Part shown: positions 1 through 7,574 of the stretch, piece after piece
Numbering within the stretch: the stretch's first letter is position 1
Layout of the letters: every line of letters begins with the position of its first letter
Assembly: GCA_003157015.1 (NCBI GenBank)
Contig: PMIJ01000211.1
Location: 1 to 64,000 of the forward strand
DNA: 64,000 bases
Direction: 5' to 3'
From: Bacteroidales bacterium
GTDB taxonomy: Bacteria; Bacteroidota; Bacteroidia; Bacteroidales; VadinHA17
Notes under the pieces: model-generated
The model's database searches: none
Seen by the model: only the letters and a program-made list of their open reading frames with translations
What the model was told of the DNA's origin: nothing
Position numbers and translations under genes: made by a program

Positions 1-1117
1 AGCTTATGAGATGATGTCGTGTTATGATGGACTTCTGGAACTCTACAGGATTACCGGTGAGCCATCGTATCTGAAATCAGTGGAAATGGCTGTCAGAAAC
101 ATCATTGAAAGCGAAATTAATATTGCCGGTTCCGGAACCGCTTATGAATGCTTTTACCATGGGACTAAGTATCAGACAGAACCTACATATCATACAATGG
201 AAACCTGTGTGACCATGACATGGATGAAATTGTGCTTCAATCTTTTAAGACTGACGGGAAATTCATTATACGCTGATCAGATTGAGAAATCGGTTTATAA
301 TGCTCTTTTGGCATCTCTAAAAGGTGATGGGTCGCAAATTGCAAAATACAGTCCTTTGGGCGGAATAAAACATGCAGGTGAAAATCAATGCAGCATGCCT
401 ATCAATTGTTGCAGCGCTAATGGTCCAAGAGCATTCATGATGCTGGCCCGCTTTGCAGTTATGGGAGGAGCGAATGAGGTAATTATTAATATGTACGGAC
501 ATAATAGATCAGTTGTTCCGGTCAATCCTAAAAATAAAGTTTCCATTCTGCAGGTTTCAGAGTATCCTGTGTCAGACAAGGTGGAGATAACAGTTGATCC
601 TGAGATATCTGAAAGTTTTACGATTGCTTTCCGTATTCCTGAATGGAGCAGGAATACACTTATGACAATAAATGGCGAATCAGTGGCAGAGATTAATTCA
701 GGAGTCTATAAAAAAATTACGCGTGTATGGCATAAATCCGATAAGGTTGTTCTGAAGATGGATCTTACAGGTCGATTAATAACTCTGAATGGTTATCAGG
801 CAATAGTAAGAGGCCCTGTGGTATTGGCACGCGATACGAGATTCGGGGATGGGTTTATTTATGAATCTGCAGTTGTAAATGGGAAGGACGGAAAAGTTGA
901 CCTTATACCTTCCATCAAAAAGCCTGAAAATGTCTGGATGTCTTTTACAGCCCCTCTGGTACTTGGCACCGATATGGAAGGTATGTATGGTACTCCCTTG
1001 CAGATTAACTTCTGTGACTTTGCTTCTGCCGGTAATACATGGAGCGAGGATTCACGCTTCAAAGTGTGGATACCACAGACTCTCAATGTTATGAAAACGG
1101 ATTACAAATCTTATTAA
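1..1117 (+). CDS. GH127-like beta-L-arabinofuranosidase, 5' end outside window
   Basis: The reading frame is open to the first base, so the N-terminal half lies outside the window and the ATG at 11 is probably internal. The 368 visible residues match the C-terminal half of DUF1680/GH127-type enzymes, which remove terminal beta-L-arabinofuranose. The family's zinc/nucleophile set is visible: METC (Glu at 200-202, Cys at 206-208) and the Cys-Cys pair in INCCSANG (407-412). In characterised GH127 enzymes one of these Cys is the nucleophile. After about residue 200 comes a beta-sandwich tail typical of the family. It lies about 6 kb upstream of a full arabinose cluster that has its own GH127, but 1185-3310 and metal-transport genes separate them. 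The related family GH146 is an alternative. The family is sure; the exact subfamily is not. Confidence 0.8.
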   Translation, partial: AYEMMSCYDGLLELYRITGEPSYLKSVEMAVRNIIESEINIAGSGTAYECFYHGTKYQTEPTYHTMETCVTMTWMKLCFNLLRLTGNSLYADQIEKSVYNALLASLKGDGSQIAKYSPLGGIKHAGENQCSMPINCCSANGPRAFMMLARFAVMGGANEVIINMYGHNRSVVPVNPKNKVSILQVSEYPVSDKVEITVDPEISESFTIAFRIPEWSRNTLMTINGESVAEINSGVYKKITRVWHKSDKVVLKMDLTGRLITLNGYQAIVRGPVVLARDTRFGDGFIYESAVVNGKDGKVDLIPSIKKPENVWMSFTAPLVLGTDMEGMYGTPLQINFCDFASAGNTWSEDSRFKVWIPQTLNVMKTDYKSY

Positions 1118-1184
1118 GGTAGAGAAAAGTCAAAAGACAAAAGTTTGAACAACTGAAAGACTTTAAGACAGCTAGACCGAAAGA

Positions 1185-1994
1185 CTATTTGATTTTATAG
1201 TGATCCTCAAGTATCATTGCGAACAATTTGCCAGGCAAAATGTATTTCAGTGCCACTGCCAGTTTTTGTTCGAATGATGAAATAATATATCGCTGTCCTG
1301 GATTTTTGCATTCCACTATTTTAACAAGCTTTCTTGCAAGTACTATTGGTTCCCATCCATTGGATTCATCTTTTTCAATGATACCAAGGGTTTTCATATA
1401 CTGTTCATGATAGGGATCATTCGTATCGGTCGGTGCAAGGAAATTCCTGCGGTTAGCAGAGTTATTTGTATGAAAATCACCGGGGTTAATAAGCACAATT
1501 TTTATATTAAACTGTTTGACTTCCATTCTGAGGGCTTCGCTGAAACCCTCAATTGCAAATTTACCTGCCGAGTAAAACGACTGGAACGGTAAACCCATAA
1601 GTCCTCCAATAGAACTGAAATTAATGATGGTACCACCACCCTGTTTCCTCATAACGGGTAATACTTCCCGGGTAAGATTCACCATCCCCAGGAAATTGGT
1701 ATCCATCTGGAGTTTAATGTTTTCAATCGGTGAAGTTTCTACCGGTCCTCCCGTATGCATGCCTGCATTGTTTATAAGAACATCGATTCTTCCTTCCTTT
1801 TGCAGGATAGTTTGCACAGCCTGGCTTAGAGAATCACTTTTTGTGAGGTCAAGTTTTAATCCGTTTATCGCAGGACTTATTTCCACATCTCTTCTGACTG
1901 TTCCATAAACGGTATGTCCGGCAGCTGTCAGAAGTTCTGCAGTCTGCTTGCCAAATCCTGAAGAGATGCCAGTTATAAGAATGATTTTTTTCAT
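1185..1994 (-). CDS. Short-chain dehydrogenase/reductase (SDR) family oxidoreductase
   Basis: This 269-residue protein is a classical SDR. It has the N-terminal Rossmann motif TGISSGFG (TGxxxGxG), the NNAG structural motif near residue 80, a catalytic Ser in FSSIGG and the active-site YSAGK (YxxxK). The second strand ends VRRD, so an arginine pair follows the nucleotide fold, which favours NADP(H). The substrate cannot be read from the sequence. It is cytosolic, with no signal peptide. It lies in the same direction as, and downstream of, serine palmitoyltransferase, but a 130-base gap with a palindromic repeat separates them. A role as 3-ketosphinganine reductase is tempting next to spt, but this is only inference from position; many SDRs of this subgroup act on other ketones. 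Confidence 0.85.
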   Translation of the reverse strand: MKKIILITGISSGFGKQTAELLTAAGHTVYGTVRRDVEISPAINGLKLDLTKSDSLSQAVQTILQKEGRIDVLINNAGMHTGGPVETSPIENIKLQMDTNFLGMVNLTREVLPVMRKQGGGTIINFSSIGGLMGLPFQSFYSAGKFAIEGFSEALRMEVKQFNIKIVLINPGDFHTNNSANRRNFLAPTDTNDPYHEQYMKTLGIIEKDESNGWEPIVLARKLVKIVECKNPGQRYIISSFEQKLAVALKYILPGKLFAMILEDHYKIK

Positions 1995-2007
1995 ATGAAT
2001 GTTATTG

Positions 2008-2098
2008 GTTTCACAGAGTTACATACAGAAGACACAGAGTTACACTGAGTTATGCCTTTGTAGTTCTCCGTGAACCCTCCATGCTCCTCTGTGTAACA
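2008..2098. repeat. Intergenic imperfect inverted repeat, 'cacagag/ctctgtg' family
   Basis: Between the SDR and spt lies a run of CACAGAGTTACA-type words, followed by their complements (CTCCGTG, CTCTGTGTAAC). The RNA could fold back into a long imperfect hairpin. The same word family recurs at 12401-12493, 40250-40282 and 47901-48019. It may act as a transcription barrier; nothing shows that directly. Confidence 0.6.
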
Positions 2099-2125
2099 AA
2101 TAGAATATTTTTAATAAGATTTAAC

Positions 2126-3310
2126 TTATAATATATGTAACGCTTTTGCTGCTTTTGTAATCTTTTCGACAGAAATTTCAACCTGCTCTTTGGTATGAGT
2201 TGCCATAAGAGAATATCTTATAAGGCTATCCTCTTTTGGTACGCCAGGCGATACAACAGGGTTTACAAAAATGCCGTCTCCAAGAAGATTCTGTGTAAGC
2301 TGAAGAGCTTTTATTTCATCCCTGATAAAGAGAGGAATAATCGGTGTTTCAGATTTTCCCGTATCGAAACCTGCTGATTTAAAACCATTAAGAGCCAGAG
2401 TGGTCATATCCCACAAATGCTGAATTCTTTCCGGCTCATTTTCCATTATCTCAATTGATGCAAGTACAGCTGCAGCAGAAGCCGGAGTCATGCTTGCACT
2501 GAAGATCAGGGTTCTTGAATTATGCTTGATATAATTTATTATTTCTTTATCTGCAGCAATAAATCCGCCAAGAGAAGCAAATGATTTGGAAAAAGTACCC
2601 ATTATAAGATCGACTTTATCGGTAAGTCCAAAATGTGAAGCGGTTCCCGATCCGTTTTTCCCAATTACTCCAAGTGCATGAGCATCGTCGACCATAACAG
2701 ATGCGCTATAATGCTCGGCAAGTTTCACCACTTCCGGCAAATTAATAATATCGCCTTCCATTGAGAATATACCATCAACAACAATAAGTTTAATGCGGTC
2801 TTTATGGCATAATTTTAATTTATTCTTGAGGGAATTCATATCATTATGTGCAAACTTCATCACTTTTGAGAAAGAAAGCCTGCTCCCCTCTATTATTGAA
2901 GCATGGTCAAGCTCGTCAAGAAGAAGATAATCGTGACGTCCGGCAAGCACCGATACTACCCCGAGATTTACCTGAAAACCAGTGCTGTAGCATAAAGCAG
3001 CATCTTTTCCTACCAGCCTGGCTAACTTGTTTTCCAGTTCGATATGGATATCAAGTGTTCCATTCAGGAACCTTGAACCGGCACACCCGGTACCATATTT
3101 ATCAATTGCAGCTTTTGCGGCAGCCTTGACTTTTGGATGGTTTGTGAGGCCAAGGTAACTGTTTGACCCAAACATCAAAACCTTTTTGCCGTTAATGATT
3201 ACTACTGTATCCTGTTCGGATTCTATTGCCCTGAAATAGGGATAGATGCCGGCCTTCATTGCTTTTTGAGGGGCATCATAACCTGAAAGTTTCTCTTGTA
3301 AAATTCCCAC
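2126..3310 (-). CDS. spt: Serine palmitoyltransferase (alpha-oxoamine synthase family)
   Basis: This enzyme joins serine and a fatty acyl-CoA to give 3-ketosphinganine, the first step of sphingolipid synthesis, which is characteristic of Bacteroidota. The 394 residues follow the alpha-oxoamine synthase layout: an N-terminal segment with MFGSNSYLGL, the GTGCAGSRFLNGT substrate loop, LDELDHASIIEG, the DDAHALG motif with its PLP-ring Asp and His, and GTFSKSFASLGG carrying the PLP lysine (about K242). The N-terminus (MGILQEKLSGYDAPQKA...) looks like Bacteroides Spt rather than KBL or BioF, and there is no biotin or threonine-degradation gene nearby. 2-amino-3-ketobutyrate CoA ligase is the main alternative. 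A TAAATTTG promoter box lies about 32 bases upstream on the minus strand. Confidence 0.85.
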   Translation of the reverse strand: MGILQEKLSGYDAPQKAMKAGIYPYFRAIESEQDTVVIINGKKVLMFGSNSYLGLTNHPKVKAAAKAAIDKYGTGCAGSRFLNGTLDIHIELENKLARLVGKDAALCYSTGFQVNLGVVSVLAGRHDYLLLDELDHASIIEGSRLSFSKVMKFAHNDMNSLKNKLKLCHKDRIKLIVVDGIFSMEGDIINLPEVVKLAEHYSASVMVDDAHALGVIGKNGSGTASHFGLTDKVDLIMGTFSKSFASLGGFIAADKEIINYIKHNSRTLIFSASMTPASAAAVLASIEIMENEPERIQHLWDMTTLALNGFKSAGFDTGKSETPIIPLFIRDEIKALQLTQNLLGDGIFVNPVVSPGVPKEDSLIRYSLMATHTKEQVEISVEKITKAAKALHIL

Positions 3311-3341
3311 TATATAGTTTAAATGATGTGATAATCGAGTC

Positions 3342-3349
3342 CAAATTTA
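3342..3349 (-). promoter_or_regulatory. Candidate -7 promoter element for spt
   Basis: On the minus strand this reads TAAATTTG, matching the Bacteroidota -7 consensus TAnnTTTG, 31 bases before the spt start. I do not see a clear -33 TTTG partner. Confidence 0.4.
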
Positions 3350-3536
3350 GTAAAAAAAGAATAAAACGGAAGAAATACATCACTTTTGGACTAATATATG
3401 TAAAAATTCGACATCGACACCTGGTTATTATAAGAAAATAGCCTAAAGTGTCTGGAGTGGCTGAAGTTACATTCAATATACTTAACTTCAATCTATCAAC
3501 TTTTTAACATTTCGACATTTCATTTTTTGACTTTTA

Positions 3537-3568
3537 GGCACTCCAAACTTTTGGCGCTCCAAACTTTT
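3537..3568. repeat. Tandem 16-bp repeat in the spt / MgtE-like intergenic region
   Basis: Two adjacent 16-base units, GGCACTCCAAACTTTT and GGCGCTCCAAACTTTT, differ at one base. They sit in the 444-base divergent gap 3311-3754. The rest of this gap holds the spt promoter box, AT-rich DNA with no convincing ORF, and the structured leader described at 3725-3756. Confidence 0.6.
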
Positions 3569-3724
3569 TTCTTCTGGTTGGTAAATTCGTGTTGGATAAT
3601 TTGGAAAGTAAGGATATGAAATTTACTTTTGTTCGCGAAATCAATTTTTGAATTTAATGGACGACGACCCGGCGAATATATTAATCTTAACCCTGATCGG
3701 GGAGGATAACCGGTAATACAGGTA

Positions 3725-3756
3725 ACTTCCTTCTTAATCAGTCAAAGCAAGGAGGT
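3725..3756 (+). promoter_or_regulatory. Strong Shine-Dalgarno within a possible sequestering hairpin
   Basis: AAGGAGGT at 3749-3756 is a near-perfect Shine-Dalgarno sequence, which is unusual in Bacteroidota, and decides the start of the next gene at ATG 3761. ACTTCCTT at 3725-3732 can pair with all eight bases (one G-U pair) across a 16-base loop. That would hide the ribosome site. Just upstream, CCCTGATCGGGG and GGATAACCGGTAA could offer competing pairings. I do not recognise a named riboswitch class (M-box or yybP-ykoY). Ion-responsive control of translation is inference. Confidence 0.45.
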
Positions 3757-3760
3757 GACA

Positions 3761-5035
3761 ATGACATCACTCACAACGTTTTATTTAAGCGGAATAGTTG
3801 GCAAAGAAGTTTTTGGAGCCGATGGCGACGCAATTGGAAAAATCAAAGATTTACTCGTTAACACGATGCCTTCGGGGACCAGCGACCCGAACCAGCAACT
3901 TGTGACTGGCATAAGGCTTAAGATAAATAAGGAACTAAGGTTTTATTCCTTTAAAAGTTTTATGGTCACAAAGGCCAGGGAAGTTCTGAATGTAACCTGT
4001 ACAGAACTGATTGAGCTAGGTGCGGAGGAAATAAGTAATGGGTTGTTGCTTGTTGAAAATATCCTTGACAAACAAATAGTGGATCTGAACGGCCGCAAGC
4101 TTGTAAGGGTGAATGATGTGCGGCTTGCAACATTACCTGCCGGGACGTATACGATTGCTGTTGATATTGGAATAGAAGGGCTTTTAAGGAGAATCGGAAT
4201 CTCTATTCCTATAAAAAGAGTTCTGTCTCTTTTTAAAATAAACATTCCTGCAAAGTATATACTTTGGGATGATGTTCAGGCTATCGACCATTCAAATCTT
4301 AATATAAGACTTTCAAAAAGCTATTCAAAACTTCATACCCTGCACCCTTCAGATATCGCTGATATACTTGAGGATATGGGTAAAAAATCGAGCATGTCAA
4401 TATTCGCATCACTCGATGAAGAAAAGGCTGCCGATGTTCTTGAGGAACTGGAGCCAAATGCTCAGATACATATTCTTGAAAACCTTCCTGTTAACAAGGC
4501 CGCCGATGTTCTGGAAAAGATGCCTGCAGACGAGGTTGCCGATATTCTCGATGAGCTAGAAGATGATAAAGCCGAGATGTTATTAAAGGAGATGGATACT
4601 GAATCTTCTCAAGAGGTACGTGACCTCCTGGAATATGATGATGATCGAGTAGGCAGCATTATGACTACAGATTTCCTTTCGTTCAGTTCTACAATGACTG
4701 TAGCTGAAGTACTTGTTGAACTGAGATCGAAAAAACCTGAATCGGCGGAACTTTACAATATGTTTGTTGTCGAAGCAAACGAAGAGTTGATAGGAATGTT
4801 CAATTTACGCGATCTGGTCGTCTCTGAGCCGTTTTTACTTGTGAGTCAGATTATGAAGTCAGAGACTGTTTATCTCTTTGATGAACAGAAAGTTGGTGCA
4901 ATCGCAAGGATAGTTTCAAAATACAACCTGCTGGCTGTTCCTGTGGTTGATCAGGAATATCATTTACAGGGTATGGTCGTTATTGATGATGTTATTGAGG
5001 ACCTTATCCGGAAAAGGAGGACGAATAAAAGATAA
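3761..5035 (+). CDS. Soluble PRC-barrel / MgtE-N / CBS-pair protein, probable metal-sensing partner of the Nramp transporter
   Basis: About 424 residues from the ATG at 3761, chosen over an in-frame GTG at 3755 because the Shine-Dalgarno AAGGAGG ends at 3755. Domains in order: PRC-barrel-like segments (about 7-75 and 105-165), then the helical MgtE N-terminal domain (about 195-295) with repeated HPSDIADILEDM, KAADVLEELEP and EVADILDELEDDKAEMLL units, the linker GSIMTTDF, and a CBS pair (about 300-420). This is the cytosolic sensory part of the MgtE magnesium channel without its membrane domain. Its stop is 11 bases before the Nramp gene, so the two form an operon. I infer that it gates or senses Mg2+/Mn2+ for that transporter. 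No enzymatic motif is present. Confidence 0.8.
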   Translation: MTSLTTFYLSGIVGKEVFGADGDAIGKIKDLLVNTMPSGTSDPNQQLVTGIRLKINKELRFYSFKSFMVTKAREVLNVTCTELIELGAEEISNGLLLVENILDKQIVDLNGRKLVRVNDVRLATLPAGTYTIAVDIGIEGLLRRIGISIPIKRVLSLFKINIPAKYILWDDVQAIDHSNLNIRLSKSYSKLHTLHPSDIADILEDMGKKSSMSIFASLDEEKAADVLEELEPNAQIHILENLPVNKAADVLEKMPADEVADILDELEDDKAEMLLKEMDTESSQEVRDLLEYDDDRVGSIMTTDFLSFSSTMTVAEVLVELRSKKPESAELYNMFVVEANEELIGMFNLRDLVVSEPFLLVSQIMKSETVYLFDEQKVGAIARIVSKYNLLAVPVVDQEYHLQGMVVIDDVIEDLIRKRRTNKR

Positions 5036-5046
5036 GTGTAATAATC

Positions 5047-6300
5047 ATGCCAGGTACAAAGTTCAATTTCAAAAAACTCTTCAAGCAGATTGCAATCTTT
5101 TTTGCTATACTGGGTCCGGGAATTATAACTGGCAGTGTAGATAATGATGCCGGAGGTATAACAACATATTCGGTTGCGGGAGCAATGTATGGTTATGGTC
5201 TTATATGGACACTGATACCTTCATTTGTTCTTCTTTTGATCATACAGGAGATGAATGCAAGGATGGGAATTGTTACCGGGAAAGGGTTGGCAGACCTGAT
5301 CCGCGAAAATGCCGGAGTGAAAGTAACTTTCTTCATTTTCATCGGACTTCTTTTTGCTGATATTGGCAACACAACCACTGAATTTGCAGGTGTGGCAGGC
5401 AGTATGGAGGTTTTTGGTATTTCCAAATATCTCTCTGTCCCGATTGTTGCGTTTATGGTCTGGATTCTGGTTGTAAAAGGGAATTATAAGATAGCAGAGC
5501 GTATCTTTCTTATATTCAGCGTTTCACTGCTCACTTACGTTATTTCAGCAATGATGGGCAAACCTCACTGGACGGAAATAGGATCATCGATTATACATCC
5601 CAGGATGGATGTGAGCACCCAGGGTATCGCAATGGTGATTGGAATAATAGGAACCACTATAGCTCCCTGGATGCAATTCTATATGCAGTCGTCGGTTATT
5701 GAAAAAGGGCTTAAGATGAAGAATTACAACTACACATTGATAGATATTGTTGTAGGTTGTGTTGCAACTATAGTCGTTGCATTTTTTATTATCGTTGCCT
5801 GTGCTTCAACTCTTCATGAAAATGGCATCCATATTGAAGAAGCCAAGGACGCTGCTCTTGCTCTTAAGCCTCTTGCCGGTAATCTGGCTTCGACAATATT
5901 TGCTTTTGGCTTATTTATTGCATCTATATTCTCAGCCACTATTCTTCCTATTGCTACAGCTTTTTATGTTTGCGAAGCTTTTGGCTTTGAAGCAGGAATT
6001 GACAAGAAATGGAGCGAAGCAAAAGAGTTCTTCAGCTTATATACAGGGATTCTGATAGTTGCTGCAATAATTATTCTCTTACCTAATGCCCCTCTGATAA
6101 AAATTTCTTTGTGGTCACAGGTTTTGAATGGGATCCTTCTTCCTGTAGTACTGATTTGTATGATAATTCTTGTCAATAACAAGAAGATTATGGGAGTTCA
6201 CATTAATAAACCATTGACTAATGTTATTGGATGGGTAGCTATCGCAATATTAATAGGCCTTTCAGCAACCCTTTTAATACTCCCTCTTTTAAGTAAATAG
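5047..6300 (+). CDS. Nramp-family divalent metal transporter with non-canonical metal site
   Basis: A 417-residue multi-spanning membrane protein with about 11 hydrophobic segments and the SLC11/Nramp fold. The first helix begins GPGIITGSVDNDAGG. In canonical Mn/Fe transporters this place reads DPGN; here Asp34 is kept but the Asn position is Gly37. On helix 6 the usual MPH reads IAPW, so the metal-binding Met is Ala206. Loss of the soft Met ligand and the Asn is the sort of change described for Nramp-related magnesium transporters. Together with the MgtE-like cytosolic partner 11 bases upstream, this suggests Mg2+ or another hard ion rather than Mn2+/Fe2+. Family membership is clear; the substrate is inference. 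Confidence 0.82.
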   Translation: MPGTKFNFKKLFKQIAIFFAILGPGIITGSVDNDAGGITTYSVAGAMYGYGLIWTLIPSFVLLLIIQEMNARMGIVTGKGLADLIRENAGVKVTFFIFIGLLFADIGNTTTEFAGVAGSMEVFGISKYLSVPIVAFMVWILVVKGNYKIAERIFLIFSVSLLTYVISAMMGKPHWTEIGSSIIHPRMDVSTQGIAMVIGIIGTTIAPWMQFYMQSSVIEKGLKMKNYNYTLIDIVVGCVATIVVAFFIIVACASTLHENGIHIEEAKDAALALKPLAGNLASTIFAFGLFIASIFSATILPIATAFYVCEAFGFEAGIDKKWSEAKEFFSLYTGILIVAAIIILLPNAPLIKISLWSQVLNGILLPVVLICMIILVNNKKIMGVHINKPLTNVIGWVAIAILIGLSATLLILPLLSK

Positions 6301-6465
6301 CTTATATACTTGAATATAAATTTTTCCCGAATCATTTTTTGTAAATCTAATTATTGCAATACACATGATCCTGTAGAACCAGGTGTTTATCTGCTTTATA
6401 TCTCGTAAAGAAAAAATTGAAATAGTTCTTATTATTTTTAACTTTATTTCGAACAGTTTAAATAT

Positions 6466-6473
6466 TAGATTTG
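6466..6473 (+). promoter_or_regulatory. Candidate -7 promoter element before the acyltransferase
   Basis: TAGATTTG fits TAnnTTTG and lies 97 bases before the start at 6571. The rest of the 270-base gap (6301-6570) is AT-rich with no ORF or repeat that I can support. Confidence 0.35.
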
Positions 6474-6570
6474 TAAAAAGAATGTTCCTCTTAACCTTTA
6501 AGTTGGGTCATTAAATGTCAGGATATTAGTGGAATTATAAAGCTCTTGTTCAGGTAAAGCAGAATTAAGA

Positions 6571-7407
6571 ATGTGTTATACGGAATATAAGAATTTAGAA
6601 TTGGATATATTCAATAATAAGATGCCTAAGGGATATTTTGAATCTGACACTTATCATACTCCGCAAAAGGGGAAATTATCAATTATAGAAAAATTCCGGC
6701 TTGACAGCAGGATTTATTTTACCTTAAAATATGCCGCGATAGTTCTTCGTACGAGGAAAGAGGCCATAAGGAAGGAATATGATACAAAAGCCTGGACTGA
6801 TTCCTCTTTTGAAATTCTAAGGTTCATTGAAAAGGCCGGGGGAATATTTGATATCACCGGTATGGAAAACATATCCAGGTCAGAAGGTTCAGTGCTTTTC
6901 ATAGGCAATCACATGAGCACTCTTGAAACCATGATCTTGCCCTCCATCATAGGTCCACACAGGGAATTGACATTTGTCGTGAAAGAAAGTCTGGTCAAAC
7001 ATCCCCTTTTCGGAGATGTTATGAAATCAAGAAATCCTGTCGTAGTCGGAAGAACCGATCCCAGAAAAGATCTTGAGGCAGTTATGAACGGAGGCTCAGA
7101 TTTATTGCATTCGGGAGTTTCAATTGTAATTTTCCCGCAGAGCACCAGGAGTATTGATTTTAAACCAGAAGATTTCAATTCTCTGGGAGTGAAGCTGGCA
7201 AAGAAGGCTGGAGTCGATGTTGTCCCTATAGCATTAAAAACAGATTTCTGGGGTAACGGAAAGCTGATAAAGGAACTTGGACCACTTGATCATAATAAAC
7301 AAATTCATATAAAATTCGGGGAGCCGATGAAGATTTCAGGTAACGGCAGGGAAGATAATCAAAAGATTATCGATTTTATTAAATCCTCGCTTGAGGAATG
7401 GAAATAG
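6571..7407 (+). CDS. PlsC-like lysophospholipid acyltransferase family protein with altered motifs
   Basis: This 278-residue protein belongs to the glycerolipid acyltransferase (LPLAT/PlsC) superfamily. Block I reads FIGNHMSTLET, giving His114 and Glu119, so the usual HX4D is HX4E. Block III reads FPQSTRS (Q190-S-T-R193) in place of FPEGTRS. Block IV-like VVPIAL follows. There is no signal peptide, and the first 70 residues are charged and not part of the core domain. The product may acylate lysophosphatidate or another lipid, such as an ornithine or glycine lipid or a sphingolipid intermediate. The altered catalytic block makes a plain PlsC assignment uncertain. It appears to be transcribed alone, and its stop lies 18 bases before a palindrome that belongs to the arabinose cluster. 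Confidence 0.7.
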   Translation: MCYTEYKNLELDIFNNKMPKGYFESDTYHTPQKGKLSIIEKFRLDSRIYFTLKYAAIVLRTRKEAIRKEYDTKAWTDSSFEILRFIEKAGGIFDITGMENISRSEGSVLFIGNHMSTLETMILPSIIGPHRELTFVVKESLVKHPLFGDVMKSRNPVVVGRTDPRKDLEAVMNGGSDLLHSGVSIVIFPQSTRSIDFKPEDFNSLGVKLAKKAGVDVVPIALKTDFWGNGKLIKELGPLDHNKQIHIKFGEPMKISGNGREDNQKIIDFIKSSLEEWK

Positions 7408-7425
7408 GGTCTGTATTTTTTTAAG

Positions 7426-7438
7426 TGTAATCCTTACA
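7426..7438. promoter_or_regulatory. Palindromic candidate operator (possible AraR site)
   Basis: TGTAATCCTTACA is a perfect 5-3-5 inverted repeat whose flanks keep partial symmetry (about 9 of 11 bases per arm match). It ends 16 bases before the TAGATTTG box at 7455 and overlaps where a -33 element would fall, so a bound repressor would block the promoter of the arabinose cluster. The Nudix-like regulator is encoded downstream. The link between the two is inference. Confidence 0.45.
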
Positions 7439-7454
7439 TTTTAAATATTTTTTA

Positions 7455-7462
7455 TAGATTTG
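7455..7462 (+). promoter_or_regulatory. Candidate -7 promoter element of the arabinose cluster
   Basis: TAGATTTG matches TAnnTTTG and lies 112 bases before the symporter start, leaving a leader of about 100 bases. A palindrome covers the upstream promoter region. Confidence 0.45.
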
Positions 7463-7574
7463 TTAGAGCAAAACAGAAGTTGAAAAAGTTTTTCCGTTAG
7501 ATCTTTTCCCAGGCATAAGATTATTTATGCTTTTCATAAAACCTGATTATAAATAATAACAAAAAGTAATTATT

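Noticed and set aside
3755-3760. GTG start at 3755 for the MgtE-like protein
   Set aside because: This GTG lies within the Shine-Dalgarno sequence itself; ATG 3761 has proper spacing.
3660-3760. Known M-box or yybP-ykoY riboswitch
   Set aside because: GGGGAGGA and short stems are suggestive, but I cannot align the conserved cores of either class.
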